A stretch of DNA of 17,228 nt from CAZSGN01 sp964606415 (GTDB taxonomy: Bacteria > Bacteroidota > Bacteroidia > Bacteroidales > JBBRXJ01), in NCBI GenBank assembly GCA_964606415.1, contig CAZSGN010000022.1:1-17228 (forward strand). Direction: 5' to 3'. The notes under the pieces were generated by a model that was given only the letters and a program-made list of their open reading frames with translations, had not been told where the DNA came from and did not search any database. The first letter of the stretch is position 1; each line of letters starts with the position of its first letter. Shown here one piece after another: positions 1 to 8,074 of this stretch. The position numbers were made by a program, and so were the translations under genes.

Positions 1-576
1 CGCATCTTCAACAACCATGCAATCAACAGGCGCCAGGCCAATTAACTCAGCGGCTGTAACAAAAATATCCGGATCAGGCTTCCCTTTAAGATCCATTTCT
101 TTTGATTTAATTCCACCGACAACAGCCTGGAAATAATCAATCAATCCGGATTTCTCGAGAATAAATTTACAATTTTTACTGGATGAGGCAACAGCCAGTT
201 TAAGGTTCTTTTTCTTTGCCTTCTCAATAAAACGAATGGCCTGTTCATAAATATCCACCCCTTCCTCCTCCACAACAGCCCTAAATGCTTCATTTTTTTT
301 ATTTCCTAAAGCACAGATCGTTGAAAAGCCAGGTTCATCATTAGGATCACCAAAAGGAAGATCAATATTCCTGGAATGAAGAAAAGATTCTACCCCCTGA
401 TACCTGGGCATTCCATCGACGTATGGTAAATAATCATTTTCATAAGTGAAAGGTTTAAAATGATCACTATGTTTCTTTAAAAATGCTTCAAATGCATTTT
501 TCCAGGCTTTAAAATGAACACGTGCTGTTTGGGTGATTACCCCATCAAGATCAAAAATGATACCTTTTAATTCCAT
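1..576 (-). CDS. Beta-phosphoglucomutase-type HAD hydrolase (3' end outside window)
   Basis: This is the N-terminal 192 residues of a HAD subfamily IA protein; the frame is open to the window edge. Motif I is FDLDGVIT with nucleophile Asp9 and acid/base Asp11. Motif II is AVASSSKN around Ser131, motif III is the lysine of GKPDPDIF (Lys166), and motif IV begins at VEDA just as the window ends. The helical cap lies between motifs I and II. In this family such proteins interconvert beta-glucose 1-phosphate and glucose 6-phosphate, or dephosphorylate small sugar phosphates. The ATG at 574-576 lies only 4 bases after the stop of the upstream HAD gene, so the two are almost certainly cotranscribed. 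Relatives often sit next to a GH65 disaccharide phosphorylase, which may follow beyond the edge; that is inference. Family assignment is firm, exact substrate is not. Confidence 0.88.
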   Translation of the reverse strand, partial: MELKGIIFDLDGVITQTARVHFKAWKNAFEAFLKKHSDHFKPFTYENDYLPYVDGMPRYQGVESFLHSRNIDLPFGDPNDEPGFSTICALGNKKNEAFRAVVEEEGVDIYEQAIRFIEKAKKKNLKLAVASSSKNCKFILEKSGLIDYFQAVVGGIKSKEMDLKGKPDPDIFVTAAELIGLAPVDCMVVEDA

Positions 577-580
577 AGGA

Positions 581-1801
581 TTATTTTTTGTTTTGGGTTA
601 ATGTATAAAGTATGGTTATCAGGATATCCGGCTCAGTAACAAAAAAAGCATGAGGACAATATTTTTTTACTCTATGCTTAAGCGCTTCATCCCTGGTCAC
701 AAAAATAACCAGGGTTTGGTTACTTTTTTTCATGGCCGCTTCTATCATGGGGACATCAGAACCCGTATCCCCACAAATCAGGTTAAATCCTTCTTCCATT
801 TTTAAGTTCAGCGAATCACTGAGAAAATCAACACCATTACCTTTATCAAAATCTTTTAACCCGGCATCTTCAGTACTTTCTCCTGATACCGTCAGAATAA
901 CTTCAATATCCTTTCCGGTGTCCTCGATACGAAAATACTTGCCTTCCGGATCTATTTGAGCAACAAGCTCTTTTACCTTATTTAGAAAATGAAGTGATTC
1001 CTCAGGCGGAATGGATTCGGAAATATCTTGCCGGGCAACAGTTGTCTGCCCAAATTTAAATTGCAAGCCGGAACCAATTAATCCGAAATTTTGATACCCG
1101 GGTTCTTTGACTAATTCACTGATTCGCTTATTAAAATCATCTAGTTTCTTTTGTTTTTCCGGCTCTATAGGAAAACAAACTTTTTCATTATTTTCATTAA
1201 GAAATTCCCTTCCTTTTGATCCTGCATAAATAAATATGCCTTCAGGATTAACAGAAATATCCGCCAGCCCAATATTCATAAGCGGAGCAGATGTAAGAAC
1301 AACACTTTCACCCGGAATATTTCTTCCGAAATGGCTAAGAAAAACTGCATTATATATTGATTGTATTGAACTTTGATACCTGTCACAATAATTATTCACT
1401 GTGCCATCCCGGTCGGTAATAAATGTTTTGATATTTTTTCCTGATAAATACCTCACTCCTTCTTCAACTTGCGACCAGAAATTCAAATGTAGCTGATTCA
1501 GGTATTCAAGAAAAGCTGTTTCTCCTTTTTCAAGATAGTTGATATCCTTTTTTAATTCATTGATTTCGTAATCAAGTTTAATAGCCATTTTACGATCCTC
1601 ATTTAAAGCCAGCACATACTGTCCGCTTTTAACAGGAATACTCTCCAGTTTTTGAAGAAAATCTTTAAGTTGTGCAATAAAAAGATCACTGGAAACCGAA
1701 CAGAAGGAAGATTGGTTTAGTAAATCATCAACAATAATTTTTCTGGCATCTCTCAGTTCAAACATCAAATCATAGAAATCCTGCAAATTATTAATGGCCA
1801 T
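581..1801 (-). CDS. Trehalose-phosphatase-like HAD protein with helical N-terminal extension
   Basis: This 406-residue cytosolic protein has no signal peptide. Residues 1-115 are predicted mostly helical and charged, with a lysine/glutamate-rich stretch around 70-95 that could form a coiled coil. A HAD core starts at TDRDGTVNN, where Asp130 and Asp132 are the nucleophile and acid/base, and closes with GDTGSDVPM, where Asp345 and Asp349 bind magnesium. The roughly 180 residues between include a type C2 cap, as in trehalose-6-phosphatases and sucrose phosphatases. The likely activity is hydrolysis of a sugar phosphate, but no substrate-defining motif is visible. It is the first gene of a unit with the beta-phosphoglucomutase-like gene 4 bases downstream, so the pair may act on glucose phosphates released from a disaccharide. 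No trehalose-6-phosphate synthase domain is present, so a bifunctional trehalose enzyme is unlikely. Confidence 0.75.
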   Translation of the reverse strand: MAINNLQDFYDLMFELRDARKIIVDDLLNQSSFCSVSSDLFIAQLKDFLQKLESIPVKSGQYVLALNEDRKMAIKLDYEINELKKDINYLEKGETAFLEYLNQLHLNFWSQVEEGVRYLSGKNIKTFITDRDGTVNNYCDRYQSSIQSIYNAVFLSHFGRNIPGESVVLTSAPLMNIGLADISVNPEGIFIYAGSKGREFLNENNEKVCFPIEPEKQKKLDDFNKRISELVKEPGYQNFGLIGSGLQFKFGQTTVARQDISESIPPEESLHFLNKVKELVAQIDPEGKYFRIEDTGKDIEVILTVSGESTEDAGLKDFDKGNGVDFLSDSLNLKMEEGFNLICGDTGSDVPMIEAAMKKSNQTLVIFVTRDEALKHRVKKYCPHAFFVTEPDILITILYTLTQNKK

Positions 1802-2387
1802 ATTAATTTTTTTATTTTTTTACTAAAGAAAAAATAGTAGGATAAATATACAAAATTGCCACCAACTTACATTCCTCTTAATGATTAAAAATTGATGATT
1901 TCTTTTATGAAGTATTGCAACGTTCTTTTCAATTAATAAACCTCTTTCTTTTTCCCCGCAAAACCAGGGATTTGCCTAAGTAAATCGCTATTTTGCTTTA
2001 CTCATGACTTATGTAAAACTTAATCAAAAAGAAGTAAAAAACCCTAAACGCCGGAGTATCTCTTAAAAAAATAGGTTCTTCTGTATATTTCGTGGGTATA
2101 ATGAAAGGATACAGAAGTCAGAAGCTAAAACATCAATCACCAAGGGAAAACCTTAATAAAGTAGTAAATAGTCTTAAAAATCAATATAATACCTCTCGTT
2201 TACAAAATCATTTTTAACAAAAGATGCAGCGTTTTTAACAATGTAAAAGCATAGAACGACCTTCTCTCCTACTTTATTTTGTATTCTGACTCCTGTATTC
2301 TAATTATGAAAAGTATTTCCACTAAATTCGCAGTAGAACCAAATATTTTTTCTCTTTATTCCGTTTTTGTCAAACATATTCAAGATA
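1802..2387. other. Long AT-rich intergenic region, divergent promoters expected
   Basis: These 586 bases separate the divergent HAD and esterase units, so both promoters should lie here. I found no convincing complete promoter. The closest match to the TAnnTTTG -7 box on the minus strand is TATATTTA, about 50 bases before the HAD start. On the plus strand it is TAAATTCG at 2323-2330. Two weak stem-loops occur, GCAAA/TTTGC at 1958-1975 and AGTAAA/TTTACT at 1979-2002. The only notable structure is the inverted repeat described separately. No open frame here looks like a real gene, and no tRNA or known riboswitch is recognisable. Confidence 0.5.
2109..2298. repeat. 190-bp segment bounded by 15-bp inverted repeats
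   Basis: The left arm ATACAGAAGTCAGAA at 2109-2123 and the reverse complement of the right arm at 2284-2298 agree at 14 of 15 positions. Nested inside, AATAAAGTAG at 2155-2164 is the exact reverse complement of CTACTTTATT at 2269-2278. ATGAAAGG abuts the left arm, and ATGAAAAG lies 7 bases beyond the right arm, which faintly resembles an imperfect target duplication. The interior carries no gene. It could be a decayed miniature mobile element or a regulatory fold in the esterase upstream region; the sequence alone does not decide. Confidence 0.4.
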
Positions 2388-4184
2388 ATGATGCAGAAAA
2401 TTATTAAAACAGGCTTCCTGTATCCTTTTAGCCTATTGGTAATAATGCTACTCACCACCAATTGCCAAAACAGCATAAAAAAGAAAAAGCAACCTGTTAG
2501 TGAAATCAATCTTGCAAAAGAGAACTGGCTTTTTAAAACCGGTGATGAGATTAACTGGGCCAACCCTAATTACGTTCCTGGCAACTGGAATAATATCCAG
2601 ACCGGAAAATCCTGGCATCAAGAAGGGGTTGAGGATTATAAAGGAAAAGCATGGTACCGTTTATCTATCAATATTCCCTCAGACTTTAAAAAAAACATAT
2701 ACTTCCAGTCAAAAAATTACCTTAACCTCCATTTAGGTAAAATTGGTGATGCAGACAGAACCTTCTTCAATGGTAAATTTATTGGGCAAACTGGTAATTT
2801 CAAACCTTTTAAAAAAGAGAAAAGAACTGAACGAATTTACAAGATACCAGCCAAATATATCAAATGGGATCAACCCAATACTATTAGCATCCGGGTTTTA
2901 GCAAAAGAAGACAACAAACGGGGACTATACAAAGGCACCCCAAAAATCACCTGCCCGGCTCTCAGCGATTATTCAAAAACACAAATCACACCATCAAGTC
3001 AGAATGGTATTTTCTACGGGAAGGATAAATTATTATTAAATTATAAACTAACATTAGCCAGCGCCCACCCTTTTCCACTGGAAAGTGAGCTACAGTGTGT
3101 CATCACATCAGACAAACACAAGCCAGATACGATCTACAAACTAATATCAGCCCCATTAATTGTTAGCCCGGGCCAACACAGCAAACAAAAATTCAGTTTC
3201 TCTACCCTAACACCTGGCTTTTATCATTTTCATTTTAACATCATCAACCAACAAGACACCCTTGATTCACGCTTTTTCAGAGTTGGATATGAGCCAGAGA
3301 AATTACCAGGCAAGACATACAGAAATGAAGATCTTGAACTATTCTGGGAAGCAACAAAAAATCAGTTAAAGGTTATTACACCTGATTTCCAGGCAAATAA
3401 AATTGACTCACTTGGAAATGATTTGGTAGAGGTCTATCGGATTAGCATGAATAGCCTTAACAATGTTCGTATTTATGGATGGTACTGCATACCTAAAGCA
3501 GAAGGCACCTTTCCTGTTATGCTTGAGCTTCCATGGTACGGCGGTGAGTTACCTCCCCGGGACAACCTCACTGATTTCGTGATCCTTACATTGCACACGC
3601 GCGGTCATGGCATGAGTTGTGACAGTATAAACCCTGGTTTTCCCGAATATTTATGGCATAACATAGAAAATCAGAAAGGTTATATCTATCAAGGCGCTTA
3701 TATGGATTGCATCAGGGCCATTGATTTTCTATGCACCCGGCCTGAGGCCGACACAAGCAAACTAGCCGTCTTTGGCGTCAGTCAGGGAGGAGGACTGACA
3801 CTTGCCTCAGCAGCCTTAGATGACCGGGTTAAACTGGCTGTTTCGGCAGTTCCCTTTTTATCAAATTTCCCTGTATATTTTCAACATGCAAAATGGATAG
3901 AAAATGAATTATTAAAAGAACTGGAAAACAACCCCAACCTAAGCCGGGAAAGAATATATAAAACACTTGAATACATTGATGTTACAAACCTTGCTCCCTG
4001 GATTAATTGCCCCGTACATATGAGTATTGGGCTTCAGGATCAGGTATGTCCACCTATTATTAACTTTTCAGTGTACAACAAAATTAAAAGCAAAAAAAAT
4101 ATTAAAGTATATCCGCAAAAAGGACATGACGCTACATCACCCGATGAAATGATCGAACATATCAGATCCTTTTTCAATAATTAA
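2388..4184 (+). CDS. Secreted lipoprotein esterase, acetyl-xylan-esterase (AXE1/CE7-like) type
   Basis: I place the start at the ATG at 2388 (598 residues) rather than the in-frame TTG at 2367, because the signal peptide then begins MMQKIIK and runs through a hydrophobic stretch to LTTNC. This is a loose lipobox with Cys26 as the likely lipidated residue. Residues about 40-190 resemble a galactose-binding-like jelly roll of the kind found at the N-terminus of beta-galactosidases. From about residue 325 an alpha/beta hydrolase of the AXE1 family follows. Its Ser465 sits in GVSQGGG, with Asp551 (LQDQVCPP) and His580 (KGHD) completing a triad. The family removes acetyl groups from xylan or xylo-oligosaccharides. 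The family's RGQ signature reads RGH here (405-407). It probably acts at the cell surface or in the periplasm. The next gene starts 8 bases downstream. Confidence 0.8.
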   Translation: MMQKIIKTGFLYPFSLLVIMLLTTNCQNSIKKKKQPVSEINLAKENWLFKTGDEINWANPNYVPGNWNNIQTGKSWHQEGVEDYKGKAWYRLSINIPSDFKKNIYFQSKNYLNLHLGKIGDADRTFFNGKFIGQTGNFKPFKKEKRTERIYKIPAKYIKWDQPNTISIRVLAKEDNKRGLYKGTPKITCPALSDYSKTQITPSSQNGIFYGKDKLLLNYKLTLASAHPFPLESELQCVITSDKHKPDTIYKLISAPLIVSPGQHSKQKFSFSTLTPGFYHFHFNIINQQDTLDSRFFRVGYEPEKLPGKTYRNEDLELFWEATKNQLKVITPDFQANKIDSLGNDLVEVYRISMNSLNNVRIYGWYCIPKAEGTFPVMLELPWYGGELPPRDNLTDFVILTLHTRGHGMSCDSINPGFPEYLWHNIENQKGYIYQGAYMDCIRAIDFLCTRPEADTSKLAVFGVSQGGGLTLASAALDDRVKLAVSAVPFLSNFPVYFQHAKWIENELLKELENNPNLSRERIYKTLEYIDVTNLAPWINCPVHMSIGLQDQVCPPIINFSVYNKIKSKKNIKVYPQKGHDATSPDEMIEHIRSFFNN

Positions 4185-4192
4185 TTAAAAAT

Positions 4193-4729
4193 TTGTCTTT
4201 GCAAAGAATCATACATAAAATACTAATTTGCTTCGTCATTATATTTTTCCTTTCCATAAAAGTACATGCGAGCCCCTGGAATAACCGGACAAAAGAAACA
4301 GTATTTATCGAAACAAGCGTACCGGGACAACTCCATTCCATTAAATATGATTACCTGATCCGGATAAATAAACCCATCCTGGCTATCCAATCCGGGGGAA
4401 TCCTAACGATTAATCAAACTACCTTCAAAACAGGCGTCCCGGTTATTTTAAATTGGCTCATTCCTGTTCACAAAAACTATAAACATTACATTGGAAGCGG
4501 AACCGGATTCATTTATCAGTTTGACGTAAGAAAAAACAAACAAGAGCTAAATATTCCCCTGCGCCTGGGTTATCGTTTTCAACAACCTTATGGCGGACTA
4601 TTTTTCAGTGCAGGTTTAGCTCCTTCCATGCCAGTTTTTCAAAAACCAAAAACCAACCCCAGCCTGACAATCAACTTTCATCTGGCTATTGGATATACCT
4701 TTACCCATAAAGACTGTGGCTGCCATTAA
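4193..4729 (+). CDS. Small secreted beta-barrel-like outer-membrane protein, function unknown
   Basis: I do not recognise the family. The 178-residue product starts at a TTG (4193, with a second in-frame TTG at 4199); no ATG precedes the signal peptide, so a TTG start is needed. The signal peptide is a clear hydrophobic run ending KVHA, with likely cleavage after Ala26. The mature part is built of alternating hydrophobic and polar segments, for example HYIGSGTGFIYQFDV, NIPLRLGYRF, GGLFFSAGLAPS and NFHLAIGYTFTH, which look like amphipathic strands of a small outer-membrane barrel. It ends with an unusual KDCGCH tail after the last strand. It follows the esterase gene by 8 bases, so the two are probably cotranscribed and may share an envelope role. 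Confidence 0.65.
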   Translation: MSLQRIIHKILICFVIIFFLSIKVHASPWNNRTKETVFIETSVPGQLHSIKYDYLIRINKPILAIQSGGILTINQTTFKTGVPVILNWLIPVHKNYKHYIGSGTGFIYQFDVRKNKQELNIPLRLGYRFQQPYGGLFFSAGLAPSMPVFQKPKTNPSLTINFHLAIGYTFTHKDCGCH

Positions 4730-4731
4730 AC

Positions 4732-4749
4732 CTATGCAAAGAAACATAG
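4732..4749. terminator. Weak stem-loop between convergent genes
   Basis: CTATG at 4732-4736 pairs with CATAG at 4745-4749 across an 8-base loop. It lies in the 33 bases between the convergent stop codons at 4729 and 4763. The stem is short and AT-rich and there is no strong T-tract on either strand, so it is at best a weak bidirectional terminator. Confidence 0.25.
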
Positions 4750-4762
4750 CAAAAGAGAGAAA

Positions 4763-5164
4763 CTACATATCCATTCCTGCAAGAATAATATCAGCGAGAA
4801 TAGCAATTAAGGAAGTAATAAAGATAAAGAGATAATTAAACATCTCCCTTGATTTTTGGATTGAAATAAGCACATATTCCAGATATCCCTTATCCAATTC
4901 GGACAAGATTTCTCTCCGCTCAACCTTTCCAATAAGATCATGTTCTTTGATGATAAGCTTTCTCTTTCTGGCAATAAAATAGCGATATCCAAAAAAGAAA
5001 AAATAACCAATAACCCCAATATACCAAACGGTTCTTACCAGGTTTGTATTTACATGATTAAAAACAATAAGTGACCTGATAGCAGTGCCTGAAAGCAGTC
5101 CAAGAATAAAGAACCCTTTGATCATCCAGTCAGGAAAAATATATTTATTATCAGGAAGAGACAT
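4763..5164 (-). CDS. Small membrane protein of unknown function
   Basis: This 133-residue protein belongs to no family I can name. Three hydrophobic segments are visible at about residues 14-36, 43-63 and 108-131. The first two form a hairpin, followed by a basic ARKRK stop-transfer sequence. A charged cytoplasmic-type stretch (about 68-107, rich in Lys, Glu and Asp) comes before the last segment. No signal peptide, catalytic motif or metal-binding cluster is seen. The start at 5162-5164 lies 48 bases after the ppdK stop, directly behind a terminator-like hairpin. It is therefore either transcribed by read-through from ppdK or has a promoter inside ppdK. Its stop converges on the beta-barrel gene from the other strand. 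Confidence 0.6.
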   Translation of the reverse strand: MSLPDNKYIFPDWMIKGFFILGLLSGTAIRSLIVFNHVNTNLVRTVWYIGVIGYFFFFGYRYFIARKRKLIIKEHDLIGKVERREILSELDKGYLEYVLISIQKSREMFNYLFIFITSLIAILADIILAGMDM

Positions 5165-5203
5165 AAAGAAAAGAAAAAAGCCGGAACCAATAAGTCCCGG
5201 CTT
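5165..5203 (-). terminator. Rho-independent terminator candidate downstream of ppdK
   Basis: On the minus strand AAGCCGG (5197-5203) pairs with CCGGCTT (5178-5184). The 12 intervening bases can extend the stem with further A-T, C-G and wobble pairs, leaving a four-base loop. A T-rich run, TTTTTTCTTTTCTTT, follows up to the start codon at 5164. It begins 10 bases after the ppdK stop codon and fits an intrinsic terminator, although the T-rich run abuts the next gene. Confidence 0.65.
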
Positions 5204-5212
5204 AAAAAAACA

Positions 5213-7921
5213 TTATCTAAGAGCAGCTTGAGCCGCAGATAATCTGGCAATAGGCACACGGTAAGGAGAACAACTCACATAGTTCATTCCAGCCCTGTGA
5301 CAAAATTCAACAGAAGAAGGTTCGCCGCCATGTTCACCACAAATACCAATTTTAAGATCTTTGCGGGTTGAACGACCTTTTTCAATACCCATTTCAACAA
5401 GTTGCCCAACACCTTTTTGGTCAAGCACCTGGAAAGGATCATTTTTCAGGATACCTGTTTTCAGGTAAATAGGCAGGAATTTACCTGCATCATCACGAGA
5501 ATAGCCAAATGTCATCTGTGTAAGGTCGTTTGTTCCGAAAGAGAAGAACTCAGCCACCTCAGCCATATCATCAGCAGTTAAACAAGCCCTGGGGATTTCG
5601 ATCATGGTACCAATCAAATACTTAACTTCCTGTCCACTTTCTTTGATGATACGTTCAGCAGTAGCCCTTGCATATTTTTCCTGCATCGCAAGCTCTTCCT
5701 TCGTACCTGTCAAAGGAATCATAATCTCAGGAATGGTCTCAATCCCTTTCTTCTTAAGATTAATAGCCGCTTCGATGATTGCCTGCACCTGCATTTCAGT
5801 AATCTCAGGATAAGTATTACCTAAACGGCAACCACGATGACCAAGCATTGGATTAAATTCTGCCAGTTCTTCCACTTTCGCTTTGACATCTTCCACACTG
5901 ATACCCATGCTATCAGCCATGTCTTTTTGATTGGCCTCTTCATGCGGGACAAATTCGTGCAATGGTGGATCCAACAAACGAATTGTAACAGGATGTCCTT
6001 TCATGGCTTCAAGGATACCTTCAAAGTCTTCTCTTTGATAAGGAAGAATTTTACCAAGTGCTTTTTCCCGTCCGGCTTTATCGGATGAAAGGATCATCTC
6101 CCTCATCGCTTTAATACGATCGCCTTCAAAAAACATATGCTCTGTACGGCAAAGACCAATCCCTTCAGCTCCAAACTTAAGCGCTACATGAGAATCATGC
6201 GGTGAATCTGCGTTTGTACGTACTTTAATGGTCCGGTATTTATCGGCTAATTCCATAATCTTAGCGAAATCACCACTTAATTCAGGATCTTTGGTGTCAA
6301 CTTTCCCTTCATAAACAATACCAGTAGTTCCATTCAAAGATATCCAGTCTCCTTCTTTAAACGTTTTACCGTCAATGGTCATAGTTCTTGCACGGTAATC
6401 CAATTTAATTGTACCAGCACCAGAAACACAGCATTTACCCATACCACGTGCAACAACAGCAGCATGCGATGTCATACCTCCACGGGCGGTAAGGATACCC
6501 CGAGCAATATGCATCCCCTCCAGATCCTCGGGAGAAGTCTCAATACGTACAAGAATTGATTTTTCAAATTTAGAAGCCTCATCAGCAAAGAAAACGATCT
6601 GCCCGGTAGCAGCTCCCGGAGAAGCAGGAAGTCCTTTTGCTATAGCATTTGCTGAAGCCAAAGCATCAGTATCAAAAACAGGGTGTAATAATTCATCTAA
6701 TTTATTAGGTTCCTGACGCAGCACTGCCGTTTTCTCATCAAGCATACCATCACGCAACATATCCATAGCGATTTTCACCATAGCAGCACCGGTACGTTTA
6801 CCATTCCGTGTTTGCAGTAACCACAACTTACCATCCTGAATAGTAAATTCGAGATCCTGCATATCCTTATAATGATTCTCTAATTTCTGTTGTACTTCAT
6901 TTAATTCAGCAAAAGCCTTAGGCATGCTTTCTTCAAGGGAAGGAAATTTAGAAGCTCTTTCTTCTTCTGACACACCAGCCAGTTTAGCCCATCTTAAAGA
7001 ACCTTCTTTGGTAATTTGCTGAGGTGTACGTGTACCAGCGACAACGTCTTCACCTTGTGCATCAATAAGATATTCACCATTGAAAACATCTTCACCCGTT
7101 CCAGCATCCCGTGTAAAAGCCACACCAGTACCTGAATTGGTTCCCATATTCCCAAAAACCATTGCCTGAACATTAACTGCAGTCCCCCATTCTTCGGGAA
7201 TTTGGTTCATTGCCCGGTAATAAATAGCCCTTTCATTCATCCAACTGTCAAAAACAGCATAAATGGCCCCCCAAAGCTGATCCCATGGATCTGTCGGGAA
7301 ATCCTGGCCGGTTCGTTTTTTTACAGCAGCCTGAAATTTAGCAACCAACTCTTTCAGATCTTCCACATCCAATTCGGTATCCAGTTCGACACCCTTTTTC
7401 TCTTTCATCTCCTCCATGATCTCTTCAAAAGGATCAATATCCTCTTTTGATTCTGGTTTCATATCCATCACCACATCACCATACATTTGGACAAAACGGC
7501 GATATGAATCCCATGCAAATCGTTCATTGCCACTCTTTTTGGCAATACCTTCAACAGCATCTGCATTTAATCCTAGATTCAGGACAGTGTCCATCATACC
7601 AGGCATAGAAACTCTAGCTCCTGAACGCACAGAGACCAATAAAGGATTATCTTTATCTCCGAATTTCATCCCCATGATCTTTTCAAGCTCACCAACCGCT
7701 GCTTCAATCTCTGGTTTAAGCAATTGGGTAACTTTTTCTTTACCTTCCTTATTGTACTCAGTACAAGTATCAGTTGTAATTGTAAAACCGGGAGGAACCG
7801 GAACACCAATAAGGTTCATCTCTGCCAGGTTAGCACCTTTACCGCCAAGAAGATTTTTCATATCGGCTCTACCTTCAGCCTTTTTATCTCCGAAGGTATA
7901 AACACGTTTCTCTTGTGTCAT
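5213..7921 (-). CDS. ppdK: Pyruvate, phosphate dikinase
   Basis: This cytosolic enzyme converts ATP, pyruvate and phosphate reversibly to AMP, phosphoenolpyruvate and pyrophosphate, acting between glycolysis and gluconeogenesis. The 902 residues are full length; the family is usually 870-910. The N-terminal nucleotide-binding domain opens with LLGGKGANLAEM and contains RSGARVSMPGMMDTVLNLG. The swivelling phosphohistidine domain has GGMTSHAAVVARGMGK with catalytic His486. The C-terminal PEP/pyruvate TIM barrel carries GICGEHGGEP with catalytic Cys861. The spacing of His and Cys matches the characterised Clostridium symbiosum enzyme, offset by about 30 residues. It lies 153 bases behind the ABC-F gene and has its own candidate -7 element 45 bases before the ATG. 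No separate PPDK regulatory protein gene is visible here. Confidence 0.97.
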   Translation of the reverse strand: MTQEKRVYTFGDKKAEGRADMKNLLGGKGANLAEMNLIGVPVPPGFTITTDTCTEYNKEGKEKVTQLLKPEIEAAVGELEKIMGMKFGDKDNPLLVSVRSGARVSMPGMMDTVLNLGLNADAVEGIAKKSGNERFAWDSYRRFVQMYGDVVMDMKPESKEDIDPFEEIMEEMKEKKGVELDTELDVEDLKELVAKFQAAVKKRTGQDFPTDPWDQLWGAIYAVFDSWMNERAIYYRAMNQIPEEWGTAVNVQAMVFGNMGTNSGTGVAFTRDAGTGEDVFNGEYLIDAQGEDVVAGTRTPQQITKEGSLRWAKLAGVSEEERASKFPSLEESMPKAFAELNEVQQKLENHYKDMQDLEFTIQDGKLWLLQTRNGKRTGAAMVKIAMDMLRDGMLDEKTAVLRQEPNKLDELLHPVFDTDALASANAIAKGLPASPGAATGQIVFFADEASKFEKSILVRIETSPEDLEGMHIARGILTARGGMTSHAAVVARGMGKCCVSGAGTIKLDYRARTMTIDGKTFKEGDWISLNGTTGIVYEGKVDTKDPELSGDFAKIMELADKYRTIKVRTNADSPHDSHVALKFGAEGIGLCRTEHMFFEGDRIKAMREMILSSDKAGREKALGKILPYQREDFEGILEAMKGHPVTIRLLDPPLHEFVPHEEANQKDMADSMGISVEDVKAKVEELAEFNPMLGHRGCRLGNTYPEITEMQVQAIIEAAINLKKKGIETIPEIMIPLTGTKEELAMQEKYARATAERIIKESGQEVKYLIGTMIEIPRACLTADDMAEVAEFFSFGTNDLTQMTFGYSRDDAGKFLPIYLKTGILKNDPFQVLDQKGVGQLVEMGIEKGRSTRKDLKIGICGEHGGEPSSVEFCHRAGMNYVSCSPYRVPIARLSAAQAALR

Positions 7922-7965
7922 TTTTGTTTGATTTTGAAGTTAAATATCTAATAATTACTCGGTCA

Positions 7966-7973
7966 CAAAGGTA
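7966..7973 (-). promoter_or_regulatory. Bacteroidota-type -7 box for ppdK
   Basis: On the minus strand these bases read TACCTTTG, a perfect match to the TAnnTTTG box of Bacteroidota primary-sigma promoters, 44 bases before the ppdK ATG. No TTTG or TTG sits at the usual ~19-base spacing upstream, so the -33 part is unsupported. A T9 tract and the palindrome at 7984-7993 lie directly upstream. Confidence 0.45.
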
Positions 7974-7983
7974 AAAAAAAAGA

Positions 7984-7993
7984 GCAAATTTGC
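7984..7993. promoter_or_regulatory. GCAAATTTGC palindrome upstream of ppdK -7 box
   Basis: This is a perfect 10-base palindrome 10 bases upstream of the candidate -7 box, inside what would be the promoter spacer. Its position would suit a repressor or activator site, but short AT-rich palindromes also occur by chance and no matching regulator is known from this window. Confidence 0.25.
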
Positions 7994-8074
7994 CCGTTAA
8001 AGCAAGATTAATTCACATCCAATAGCATCCTGCCTTCACAAAAAATTAAGTATTCAGCACACATCTATCATTCA

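Noticed and set aside
2367..2387. Upstream TTG start for the esterase
   Set aside because: Using it adds seven residues before the MMQKIIK positively charged signal-peptide start. The ATG at 2388 gives a more normal lipoprotein signal.
2300..2563. Minus-strand 87-codon frame over the esterase start
   Set aside because: It is the antisense of the lipoprotein signal region, which explains its hydrophobic look; nothing supports a gene.
7416..7901. Plus-strand 161-codon frame inside ppdK
   Set aside because: It is antisense to the conserved nucleotide-binding domain of ppdK and has no domain signature of its own.
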